Below are positions 5,858 through 12,429 of a stretch of 16,664 nt of DNA, one piece after another; within the stretch, counting starts at the first letter, position 1, and each line of letters starts with the position of its first letter. Under the pieces are notes generated by a model. That model did not search any database and was not told where the DNA came from. It saw only the letters and a program-made list of their open reading frames with translations. The stretch covers positions 1 through 16,664 of the forward strand of contig JACROM010000073.1 in the NCBI GenBank assembly GCA_016214445.1. Reading direction: 5' to 3'. The position numbers and the translations under genes were made by a program. Source of the stretch: Microcaldota archaeon (GTDB lineage: Archaea > Micrarchaeota > Micrarchaeia > Norongarragalinales > Norongarragalinaceae).

Positions 5858-5932
5858 GCTGGTTCCTTCTCCGATTTCCGCGGAATCTGCGACTTCAGCT
5901 GAAGTGTGTATCTTTACTTTGCTTCTGTCCAT
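5858..5932 (-). pseudogene. Partial copy C of the acetyltransferase 5' end
   Basis: From the ATG 5930-5932, about 25 codons match the acetyltransferase start (SAEVADSAEIGEGTS), with 7 mostly conservative differences from the full gene, ending exactly where element E2 begins (CTAAGCCCC). Its first codons overlap the last codons of the upstream 2-epimerase (stop at 5914), and its leader GAGTTGAT is also found before the full gene. This suggests copy C is at the original junction of the operon and that the other starts were added downstream of it. Confidence 0.82.
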
Positions 5933-7017
5933 GAAATCAACTCGTCAACTATTTTTTCGCTTGATTTCCCGTCTCCGAAAGGATTATTCCATTCCCCGTG
6001 GGCTGAAAGCATTTGCCTGCATGCTTTTAGAATGCTTTCCTTTTCCACTCCTCCCAAAACATTCGCGCCGACGCTTATGGTTTCTGGCCGGTCCGTGCTC
6101 TTCCGCACGGTGACGCACGGGACTTTGAGCGTGCACGCCTCCTCCTGCACCCCTCCGGAATCGGTCACTATGAGCGAAGCGTTTTTTTCAAGAGCGAGAA
6201 ACTCCAGGTAGCCGAGCGGCGGAATGATTTTGAAGGCTTTGATTTTTTCCCTCAAACCGAACTCTTCCATTTTCTTCATGGTCCTCGGGTGAATGGGCCA
6301 GACAATGGTTTTTTTCAATTCCTTAAGAGCGGAAATGAGGTTTTCCAGAAACTCCTTCGAGTCGACGTTCTCGGCCCGGTGCGAAGTTACGAGCACGTAA
6401 TCGTTAGGCGCGAGAGTGTATTGCGCGAGTGTTTCGTTTTTGGCAAGCGGGATGTTTTGCAGCGTAGCGTCGACAGCGGTGTTGCCTGTTACGATTATTT
6501 TTTGCCTTATTTTCCGGTTTTTGAAGATCAGTTCTTTTTTTCCGACGCCTTCGGCTTCGAGGTTTTTTTCCGCTTCCTCGGTTGCCGCGAAATGCAGGAA
6601 CGAGAGCTGGTCTGCCAGTATGCGGTTGGCTTCCTCGGGCATCCTCCGGTCAAATGAACGCAATCCCGCTTCGACGTGCGCTATCGGTATATGCAAGCGA
6701 GAAGCAGCTAGGGCGGCTGCGAAAGTGGTGTTGGTATCCCCTTGAACCACCACCATGTCGCATTCGTTTTCCTTCAGTATTTTTTCCGTTCTGAGCATTA
6801 TTTTTGAGAGCTGCTCTGCTTGGGTGCCTGAACCCGCATTGAGGTCGTAGTCCGCTTTCTTCAGCTTGAGTTCCTCGAAAAACACGGCGTCCATTTCGGG
6901 CGAGTAGTGTTGGTTGGAGTGGATGATTTTGAATTGTTGTTCTTGTTTCTGCAGTTCGCGGATTATGGGCGAGAACTTGATTATTTCCGGTCTTGTGCCG
7001 AGGACGAGGAAAATCAT
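5914..7017 (-). CDS. wecB: UDP-N-acetylglucosamine 2-epimerase (non-hydrolysing)
   Basis: A complete 367-residue protein with the family signatures in order: GTRPEIIK (7-14), VVQGDTNTTFAAALAA, HVEAGLRSFDRRMPEEANR, TGNTAVDA, TSHRAEN, PIHPRT, IVTDSGGVQEEA, RKSTDRPE, NPFGDG. It interconverts UDP-GlcNAc and UDP-ManNAc in the cytoplasm, feeding ManNAc or ManNAcA synthesis. The RKSTDRPE form is the canonical WecB type, unlike the second epimerase at 11196. Its ATG overlaps the stop of the upstream NAD-epimerase by ATGA, so they are coupled. Its last codons overlap the start of acetyltransferase copy C. One of the nucleotide-sugar dehydrogenases nearby could act on its product; the symbol is given by family, not by proven specificity. 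Confidence 0.9.
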   Translation of the reverse strand: MIFLVLGTRPEIIKFSPIIRELQKQEQQFKIIHSNQHYSPEMDAVFFEELKLKKADYDLNAGSGTQAEQLSKIMLRTEKILKENECDMVVVQGDTNTTFAAALAASRLHIPIAHVEAGLRSFDRRMPEEANRILADQLSFLHFAATEEAEKNLEAEGVGKKELIFKNRKIRQKIIVTGNTAVDATLQNIPLAKNETLAQYTLAPNDYVLVTSHRAENVDSKEFLENLISALKELKKTIVWPIHPRTMKKMEEFGLREKIKAFKIIPPLGYLEFLALEKNASLIVTDSGGVQEEACTLKVPCVTVRKSTDRPETISVGANVLGGVEKESILKACRQMLSAHGEWNNPFGDGKSSEKIVDELISWTEAK

Positions 7018-7922
7018 TTGTTCAGCCTCTCCTTGATGGTTTCCTTGAGGCCTTCCCCGAAGGAGTATTTCGCCTTGAAGCCGAGGCTTTTCTCGATTTT
7101 CTTCACGTCGATGAAGTTGCGTGACGGGTCCGCTTTCGGCATAGGCTTGCGGTCTATTACCGCTTTCCTGCCTGTCTGTTTTTCTATGAGCTCCACTATT
7201 CTCGCTACGCTTGTTTCCTCGGGAGTTGCGACGTTGAACGCGTCCCCTTCAAGGGACTTTTCAGCAGCGATGGCGCTTGCTTCCACTGTGTCCTTCACGT
7301 AGGTGAACTGCCTTGTCTGAGTTCCTTCACCGTAAACAGTCACCTGTTTCCCTTCGAGTATCTGGTCGATGAACTTCGGTATTACTGCCGCGTGGTCTAT
7401 GTCGCCTCTTTGCCTGGGGCCGAAGACGCTGGTGTACCTCAAAATAACGGTTTTCAATCCGTACAACTCGTGGTAAACCCGCGCGTAGTGTTCGGCTGCG
7501 AGCTTGCCCACTCCGTAAGGGTGGAGAGGCTTCAACGCATCGTTTTCGGAGCCGCCTTTTCCGCCGTAAACGCTTGAAGAAGAGGCGAACACGAAAGCCG
7601 CGTTTTCCTTCCTGCACGCTTCCAAAACATTGAGCGTTCCGGTTATGTTGATTTCGTTTGCCTCAACCGGGTTCTTGATGCTTCTTGCTGCCCGGTTCAT
7701 TGCTGCCAGATGGTAAACAATGGAGCAGCCTTTGAGTGAATTGGCTACGGTTTCCTTGTCGCGTATGTCGCCTTCTATAACTTCAATTCCTTTTGCTTTC
7801 AGTAGCTCCACGTTTTGCGCTCCTGCGGACAGGTTGTCCAGCACGCGCACCTTGTTTTCGGCGCAAAGCCTTTCCGCCAAATGAGATCCTATAAATCCTG
7901 CGCCACCGGTGATGAGAATCAT
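7014..7922 (-). CDS. NAD-dependent nucleotide-sugar epimerase (extended SDR, GalE-like)
   Basis: A 302-residue extended short-chain dehydrogenase. The N-terminal NAD site is TGGAGFIGSHL (GxxGxxG), an acidic VLDNLS follows the second strand, then YHLAAMNRAARS. The catalytic Ser region is FASSSSVYGG and the catalytic YxxxK is YGVGK. The RYTSVFGPRQRG segment is typical of UDP-glucose/UDP-GlcNAc 4-epimerases and dTDP-glucose 4,6-dehydratase relatives; the exact substrate cannot be assigned. It is the first complete gene of the minus operon and overlaps the next gene by ATGA. A 35-codon frame that starts with the same 11 residues ends in a TGA overlapping this ATG, so the two may be translationally coupled. 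Confidence 0.87.
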   Translation of the reverse strand: MILITGGAGFIGSHLAERLCAENKVRVLDNLSAGAQNVELLKAKGIEVIEGDIRDKETVANSLKGCSIVYHLAAMNRAARSIKNPVEANEINITGTLNVLEACRKENAAFVFASSSSVYGGKGGSENDALKPLHPYGVGKLAAEHYARVYHELYGLKTVILRYTSVFGPRQRGDIDHAAVIPKFIDQILEGKQVTVYGEGTQTRQFTYVKDTVEASAIAAEKSLEGDAFNVATPEETSVARIVELIEKQTGRKAVIDRKPMPKADPSRNFIDVKKIEKSLGFKAKYSFGEGLKETIKERLNK

Positions 7923-7930
7923 TTTGTTTC

Positions 7931-7993
7931 AGCTCCGCGAGGGGGGCGAGGCGGACTAAGTGCCAGGGGGGACGCCTCCCCCCGGGGCTTAGC
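7931..7993 (-). repeat. GC-rich palindromic junction element E3
   Basis: Read on the minus strand: GCTAAGCCCC, then a hairpin GGGGGG-AGGCGT-CCCCCC, TGGCACTTAG, CCGCCTCGCCCCCC. It starts like E2 (CTAAGCCCCGGGGG) and ends like E2 and E4 (CGCCTCGC(A/C)CCCCC), but lacks their central TTGGAAGCGATTG block. It lies between two copies of the NAD-epimerase start. The frame entering from the partial copy is open throughout. Confidence 0.8.
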
Positions 7994-8026
7994 TATAAAT
8001 CCTGCGCCACCGGTAATTAGAATCAT
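7994..8026 (-). pseudogene. Partial copy of the NAD-epimerase 5' end (start of a 35-codon frame)
   Basis: The ATG at 8024-8026 begins 11 codons that encode MILITGGAGFI, identical to the start of the full gene at 7922; the only two base differences in this stretch (codons 3 and 4) are synonymous. Element E3 follows in the same frame, giving a 35-residue frame (7919-8026) whose TGA stop overlaps the full gene's start as ATGA. The spacing from the likely promoter at 8051-8080 makes this ATG the first start on the operon mRNA. It cannot be a functional epimerase. It could act as a leader peptide or be a scar. Confidence 0.82.
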
Positions 8027-8050
8027 TCGTGTCACATCCAGTCTGTACGA

Positions 8051-8104
8051 CATATATTACAAAATGTAAAGGTATATATACTTTATGTAAATAAAACTTT
8101 ACAT
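8051..8104. promoter_or_regulatory. Divergent promoter region with inverted half-sites
   Basis: An AT-rich stretch lies between divergent transcription units. It holds TATA-like GTATATATAC (8072-8081) and TAAATAAAA (8088-8096) that could serve either direction. Half-sites ATGTAAAG (8064-8071) and CTTTACAT (8097-8104) form a perfect 8-bp inverted pair, with CTTTATGT (8081-8088) between them. Arms around a TATA box fit an operator for a dimeric repressor or activator shared by both units. The rightward gene has a GGGGAT ribosome site (8122-8127) before the ATG at 8131. Confidence 0.6.
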
Positions 8105-8130
8105 GTGGTAGTGGATTTTAAGGGGATTTT

Positions 8131-9302
8131 ATGGCAGGTTTACTAGAAAAGATCAAAAACAAAACCGCAACAGTATGCGTTGTTGGGGTTGGATACGTCG
8201 GGTTGCCCAACGTGGTCCTGTTCGCTGAAAAAGGCTACAAAGTCATAGCAGCTGACACCAGCGAACGCGTTGTTTCCGAGCTTAGCAAAGGCAGGAGCCA
8301 TATTTTCGACCCGGAACTGAACATATCAGTTCCAAAAGCTTTTGCAACAGGCAGGATAAGTGCGAGCCGCGATGTCAATGATGCTTCCAAGCGAAGCGAC
8401 GTAATCCTGATAAGCGTGCCAACTCCCGCAGAGCATGGCGAGCCAAAGAAAGCGGCTTGGTTGCCGGAAAAGATTTTTTCGTGGCGCACTGCCCGGAGCG
8501 CATGAACCCAGGAGACAAGGAGCACAACATCTTCAACACCAAGAGGATAGTGGGCGGTTCGAACGCGGAATCGTTGGAGCTGGCGAAAACATTGTACGAA
8601 AGCGTTGGCTTGAATATGTTCCCGGTTTCCAACCTGCGTACTGCAGAACTCGTCAAACTAGTAGAGAACACCCAGCGCGACGTGAACATAGCTTTCATGA
8701 GCGAGATAGCGTTGCTGTCCGAGAAAATCGGGGTCAACGTGAAGGAATTGGTTGAAGCGTGCTCCACCAAGTGGAACTTCTACAAGCTGCTGCCGGGCGC
8801 CGGAGTGGGAGGCCACTGCCTTCCCAACAACCCGTACTATATCCTGAAGGCAGCCAACAACGCGGGAGTGGAGATGCCGTTGATGATGACCGCACGCAGG
8901 ACGAACGACCAGATGATGCAGCACGTGGTTGATTTGGTTGAACGCGTAATGCAGGGCAAGGTTGCAGGCAAGAAAATCGCCTTGCTCGGCGTAGCATACA
9001 AGGCGAACGTGGACGACGTCCGCCAAGCTCCTTCGCGTTTTATTGCGGCTGTATTGAAACTGAGCGGAGCGGAAGTAGTTTACCACGACCCTCTTGTGAA
9101 TGAAGCCAACGGGAACAAGATTGACGCGAAAAGAGTTTCCCTTGAGGAGGCGCTTTCAGCGGACTGTCTTATGATTTTATGCAAGCACGACCAATTCAAG
9201 CAACTACGGCCAGAACAGGTGAAGGCTAAAGCTGTAGTGGACTGCTGTTTCCTGTTTGAAAAGAAGGATTTCGATAATTACGCAGGCGTTGGTAACGCAT
9301 GA
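8131..9302 (+). pseudogene. UDP-glucose/GDP-mannose dehydrogenase family, disrupted by internal deletion and frameshift
   Basis: Frame 1 (8131-8505) starts with the NAD site VVGVGYVGLP and reaches ILISVPTPAEHGEP. The rest lies in another frame from about 8447, beginning ESGLVAGKDFFVAHCPERMN, and continues through AELVKLVENTQRDVNIAF to the catalytic cysteine in GVGGHCLPNNPYY and the C-terminal UDP-binding domain, ending at 9302. Compared with the intact paralogue at 12430, about 43 residues are missing at the join (near 8440-8450), including the conserved ESTVxPGTT segment. The missing length must be 1 mod 3, so the frame is broken. The stop overlaps the next gene by ATGA, as in a normal operon. 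It would have oxidised an N-acetylhexosamine nucleotide to the uronate. Loss is likely recent, since both halves are otherwise well conserved. Confidence 0.85.
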
Positions 9303-10228
9303 GGATTCTTGTATTCAACGCGGGCCGTTTCGATACTCCGGAAGGAGGGGCTGTCCGCGCAAAACAATTGTTCGTCTACCCGAAAAATTTGAAGGCAGTG
9401 AGGAACGTTGAAGCGGACGTGGCTGTTTTCTACAACGCCTGGGGAACGCATCTTGCCCGGAAGAACCTGCGCAAGCGGGGTGTTCCGGTCGTATTCGACT
9501 ACACCGACTTCATGCACGAGTTCCGCTCCAATGTTTTCGAGAAAAAAATCGCCCGCTTTGCAACTGCAAGGGCCTTGAAGAAAGCGGATGCGGTTGTGGC
9601 AACTGCAAAGGTTCTGGTTGAGGACGCGCGGAAGTTCAACAAGAACACCTACTTTGTTCCTAACGGGGTTGATTTCGGCGCTTTCCAGAAAGTCAGGCCG
9701 AAACAATTGGAGCATCCGGCTGTTGGTTTCGTGGGCGGGTTCGGCAAGTGGGTGGATTTTTCGCTTTTCGACTTCGACGCGGACGCTCATTTTTACTTCG
9801 TGGGCGACGGGCCGTCCGCAAAGAACCTGCCCAAAAAGGAAAACGTCCACCACGTAGGCTTCAAGCCCCCTGAAGAAGCAAGAGCGTACATGGCTGCTTT
9901 CGACGTCTGCACCATTCCTTTCACCAAGAACGTCCTGACCGACGCAGTTTGCCCCATCAAGCTCTTCGAGTACTGGGCCTCCGGAAAGCCTGTACTGTCC
10001 ACTCCTTTGGAGGAAGTGAAAAACCTTAACAACGGCGGCGTTGTTTTTGGTTCAACACGAGCGGAGTGGACGGAAGCGTTGAAATCGTTGCTCGCTGACA
10101 GCTCGAAAAGGGAGCGACTTGCTCAGAGCGGGTTTGAGGAGTCCAAGAAGTTCGACTGGAAGCGTTTGGCGGAAAAGATGGACGGAGTGTTGCAAAATGT
10201 TGAAGAGAATCGCGAGAAAAGGCATTGA
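9299..10228 (+). CDS. GT4-like glycosyltransferase
   Basis: A 309-residue GT-B fold glycosyltransferase, shorter than most GT4 enzymes (about 350-400). The N-terminal domain begins MRILVFNAGRFDTPEGGAV, with a glycine-rich loop. The C-terminal domain has VPNGVDFGAF, VGFVGGFGKWVDF, FYFVGDGP and VGFKPPEEARAYMAAFDVCTIPF. The donor-site ending is CPIKLFEYWASGKPVLST, where E follows KLF as in the EX7E region of family 4. No signal peptide or membrane helix is visible, so it probably acts on a lipid-linked acceptor at the cytoplasmic face. Start ATG 9299 overlaps the dehydrogenase stop (ATGA); its end overlaps the deacetylase start by 32 bp, so it sits in a tight operon. Donor and acceptor sugars are unknown. 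Confidence 0.85.
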   Translation: MRILVFNAGRFDTPEGGAVRAKQLFVYPKNLKAVRNVEADVAVFYNAWGTHLARKNLRKRGVPVVFDYTDFMHEFRSNVFEKKIARFATARALKKADAVVATAKVLVEDARKFNKNTYFVPNGVDFGAFQKVRPKQLEHPAVGFVGGFGKWVDFSLFDFDADAHFYFVGDGPSAKNLPKKENVHHVGFKPPEEARAYMAAFDVCTIPFTKNVLTDAVCPIKLFEYWASGKPVLSTPLEEVKNLNNGGVVFGSTRAEWTEALKSLLADSSKRERLAQSGFEESKKFDWKRLAEKMDGVLQNVEENREKRH

Positions 10229-11075
10229 AATCACGTCGCCTTTGATGTATTCCGCTTACTTCCGGAAGCACGGCAGCTGGAACGGCAAGCGAGCTGCTTT
10301 CACGCTTAGCTTCGACGTGGACTACCCGTCGGATGTGAAGGCTCTTCCAAAACTGCTTGAGGTTTTGGACTGCTACCAGATGCCCGCTTCCTTTGCCTGC
10401 GTGGGCAAGTGGGTCGAGCATTTTCCTCGGCAGCACCAGCAGATATTGGAAAAGAACCATGAGATAATCAACCACACCTACTCGCACCCGAACAACGACC
10501 TCCTCAACCCCAAGAAATTCAATTCCCTCAGCGAAAGGCAGCAGGAGGACGAGGTCGCGTTTTTCGAGGAGATTTCCAGCGACATTCTCGGAGTCAAGCC
10601 TTCCGGCTTTAGGGCGCCTCATTTCGGCGAACTCAACTGCCAAAGCGTTTACGGCATACTTGAAAAGCGCGGCTACAAGTACTCTTCCTCTACTGCTCTG
10701 ACTTCCACTTCTTCGGGCGGCGCCCCTTACCGGCCGTCGAGGAAGGACTTCCGGCAACCGGACCCGGACGGCTACGAACTGGTGGAGCTTCCCGTGTTCA
10801 CCTGCCCGGAGCATTATTTCTCGGTTTTCGACACCTACCACGCATACCACACCGGCGCGCACGTGAAACCCGGGGATTTTTCGCGGCTGTTCTTCAAGAT
10901 GCTCAATCTCGGGCTGAAGTACGGGGCGCACGTGAACACTTACTTCGATCCGCGTGATGTTGCGGAGAACAAGGAGTTCGAGTCCTCGCTGCGGTTGCTG
11001 AAAGGGTATGATTACTGGATAGCGAAATGCGGGGAAGTTGCGGACTATTTCATTGCAGGAGGTTGTCGACAATGA
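10197..11075 (+). CDS. NodB-type polysaccharide deacetylase
   Basis: A 292-residue carbohydrate esterase family 4 protein. Motif 1 is LSFDVDYP (D40, D42), motif 2 HTYSH supplies metal ligands H93 and H97, and motif 3 is GFRAPHFG (R139). It should remove N-acetyl groups from a GlcNAc-type residue of a glycan, using a divalent metal. No signal peptide is visible, so it may act on a lipid-linked intermediate inside the cell. I chose the ATG at 10197 (MLKRIARKG) because upstream residues read as the shadow of the glycosyltransferase; it overlaps that gene by 32 bp. Its last codons (IAGGCRQ, stop 11073-11075) fall in a 37-bp sequence that is the reverse complement of the end of the 2-epimerase gene and is repeated at 11194. 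Confidence 0.85.
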   Translation: MLKRIARKGIEITSPLMYSAYFRKHGSWNGKRAAFTLSFDVDYPSDVKALPKLLEVLDCYQMPASFACVGKWVEHFPRQHQQILEKNHEIINHTYSHPNNDLLNPKKFNSLSERQQEDEVAFFEEISSDILGVKPSGFRAPHFGELNCQSVYGILEKRGYKYSSSTALTSTSSGGAPYRPSRKDFRQPDPDGYELVELPVFTCPEHYFSVFDTYHAYHTGAHVKPGDFSRLFFKMLNLGLKYGAHVNTYFDPRDVAENKEFESSLRLLKGYDYWIAKCGEVADYFIAGGCRQ

Positions 11076-11230
11076 TTTTTGACGCGATGGCGCAAGAGGG
11101 CATTCGGATGCCGAAGGTCACTGCCGGAAAGAAGTGGCAGGCAGGGGATTTGAGCACGACTGCTCGCTGGCGTCTTTGGATGCGAAACTGTTTTTTCACT
11201 GCAGGAGGCTGTCGACAATGATTTTTGATG
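11048..11230. repeat. 37-bp direct repeat of a convergent gene-end overlap, separated by 109 bp
   Basis: Positions 11048-11084 and 11194-11230 are 37-bp copies with only three transitions, sharing TGCAGGAGG, TTTCA and TGTCGACAATGATTTTTGA. Each copy codes on both strands: rightward, the end of the deacetylase (AGGCRQ stop); leftward, the end of the 2-epimerase (SKIIVD, then LLQ stop). The deacetylase uses the first copy and the 2-epimerase the second. The 109 bp between them (11085-11193) hold no recognisable gene. The layout is what results if an insertion split overlapping convergent ends and duplicated the overlap. Confidence 0.82.
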
Positions 11231-12242
11231 GCTTTGATTCGACTTCCTCGATTTTTCCAGGAGAGAAAGATTCAAGGAACGCTTTCGCTTTACCCGCGGA
11301 CTTTCCGTCCAAACCGATAAGTTCGGCGTGCCTTGACTCGACTATTTCCGGCCACTCCGTTGCTGTCCTCGGTATGAGCACCGGTTTTCCTATAAAAGCA
11401 GCCTCCTTCTGCAGGCCTCCGGAATCAGTAACAACGTACTTGCACTTGTCGAGCAAATATGCCGTCTCGAAAAAACCAACTGGTTCATGCAGGTGCACGT
11501 GCCCGAGTTTTTTCAGCTCGCCATCCAGTTTGCTTTGCTCCAATGCCTTCCGCGTCCGTGGGTGCGCGAGGAAAACTATTTCCTCCTTTATTGACGCGAA
11601 CAATTTTACCAGCTGCTTCAGTTTTTCGGGGGTCGTGTTCTCTTGACGGTGGACCGTAGCGAGCACGAACTTGGAGGGTGTATTGAACGGAGCTTTGGCT
11701 TTGCCAAGGGCGAACTCGAGCGTCTCGAACTGGGTGTTCCCGCTCAAAACAATCCGGCTTTCGGGAATGTTTTCGTCCCTCAGATGCTTCAGGCAGATTT
11801 TGGTGGGGGCGAAAAGCATGTCGCTCAAGTGATCGCAGACAATCCTGTTGATTTCCTCGGGCATGGTTTTCTCGAACGACCGCGCGCCTGCTTCGACGTG
11901 CGCCAAAAGCCGTTTCTGTTTTTTGGCGACTATGGAGGCGGCGAGGACGGTGTTGGTGTCGCCTTCGACAACAACTTTTTGCCAGTTGCTGTTTTGAAGA
12001 AGAAGCGCTTCGAACTCAACCATCATCTTGGCGGTCTGCTTGGCGTCGGTTTCGCTTCCTGCGTCCAGGAACGCGTCCGGAGCCCGGAGGGCGAATTCCT
12101 CGAAGAAGACCTTGCTGAGGTTGAAGTCGTAATGCTGCCGCGAGTGGACCAGTGCGTATTCCGCCTTTCTCCTTTCCAGCTCCCACACCACGGGCGCGAG
12201 CTTTACGATTTCGGGCCTTGTGCCCAAAACTATTGTAATCAT
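11196..12242 (-). CDS. UDP-N-acetylglucosamine 2-epimerase family, probably WbpI-like
   Basis: A 348-residue protein with the 2-epimerase fold markers GTRPEIVKLAPVV, VVEGDTNTVLAA, HVEAGARSFEKTMPEEINR, SGNTQFET, ATVHRQENT, LAHPRT, VVTDSGGLQKEAA and PRTATEWPE. The TEWPE motif (instead of TDRPE or TERPE) resembles the TEW form of WbpI-type enzymes that epimerise UDP-GlcNAc3NAcA to UDP-ManNAc3NAcA, which would complete the pathway of the WbpE- and WbpD-like genes. It is divergent from the 5914 enzyme, so not a recent duplicate. It is transcribed alone, opposite to its neighbours. A TATA-like ATTAAATA about 30 bp upstream implies a nearly leaderless mRNA. Its last 11 codons are present again 146 bp further on. 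Confidence 0.87.
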   Translation of the reverse strand: MITIVLGTRPEIVKLAPVVWELERRKAEYALVHSRQHYDFNLSKVFFEEFALRAPDAFLDAGSETDAKQTAKMMVEFEALLLQNSNWQKVVVEGDTNTVLAASIVAKKQKRLLAHVEAGARSFEKTMPEEINRIVCDHLSDMLFAPTKICLKHLRDENIPESRIVLSGNTQFETLEFALGKAKAPFNTPSKFVLATVHRQENTTPEKLKQLVKLFASIKEEIVFLAHPRTRKALEQSKLDGELKKLGHVHLHEPVGFFETAYLLDKCKYVVTDSGGLQKEAAFIGKPVLIPRTATEWPEIVESRHAELIGLDGKSAGKAKAFLESFSPGKIEEVESKPSKIIVDSLLQ

Positions 12243-12268
12243 GAATTGAAGGAATGTAGGAGCATGCT

Positions 12269-12276
12269 ATTTAATC
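12269..12276 (-). promoter_or_regulatory. TATA-like box for the 2-epimerase gene
   Basis: On the minus strand ATTAAATA lies about 27-34 bp before the ATG at 12242. With the usual archaeal spacing of about 25 bp to the start site, transcription would begin only a few bases before the start codon, giving a leaderless or near-leaderless mRNA. No Shine-Dalgarno is present before this ATG, which agrees. Confidence 0.5.
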
Positions 12277-12284
12277 TTTTCAAA

Positions 12285-12406
12285 CTAAGCCCCGCAGGGG
12301 GACGCAGTTGGAAGCGATTGGTCTTCCCGCGGTTGGAACCGACGAACTCCGTTCGTCGGAAAGCTCCGCTCCATCGCAAAGCTCCGTTCGCCTCGCACCC
12401 CCCTTG
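12285..12406 (+). repeat. GC-rich palindromic junction element E4
   Basis: It reads CTAAGCCCCGCAGGGGGACG, TTGGAAGCGATTGG, a hairpin CCGACGAA-CTCCG-TTCGTCGG, then AAAGCTCCG twice, TCGCAAAGCTCCG and CGCCTCGCACCCCCC. The order and sequence of blocks match E2. Here there is no convincing partial gene start upstream, only a weak AATTGAA similarity near 12244. One frame is open from ACT AAG CCC through the element and past the dehydrogenase ATG. The leader that follows, AAGAGTTGATGTCATGG, closely resembles the acetyltransferase leader AAGAGTTGATGAAATGG. Confidence 0.82.
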
Positions 12407-12429
12407 AAAAAACAAAAAGAGTTGATGTC

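Noticed and set aside
5573..5932. 119-residue protein as a functional acetyltransferase
   Set aside because: It holds only two partial beta-helix starts joined by palindromic DNA and lacks the repeats that form the active site; listed as fragments instead.
11027..11221. Small plus-strand frame ending AGGCRQ between deacetylase and 2-epimerase
   Set aside because: It ends in the second 37-bp repeat and lacks homology elsewhere; explained by the duplicated overlap.
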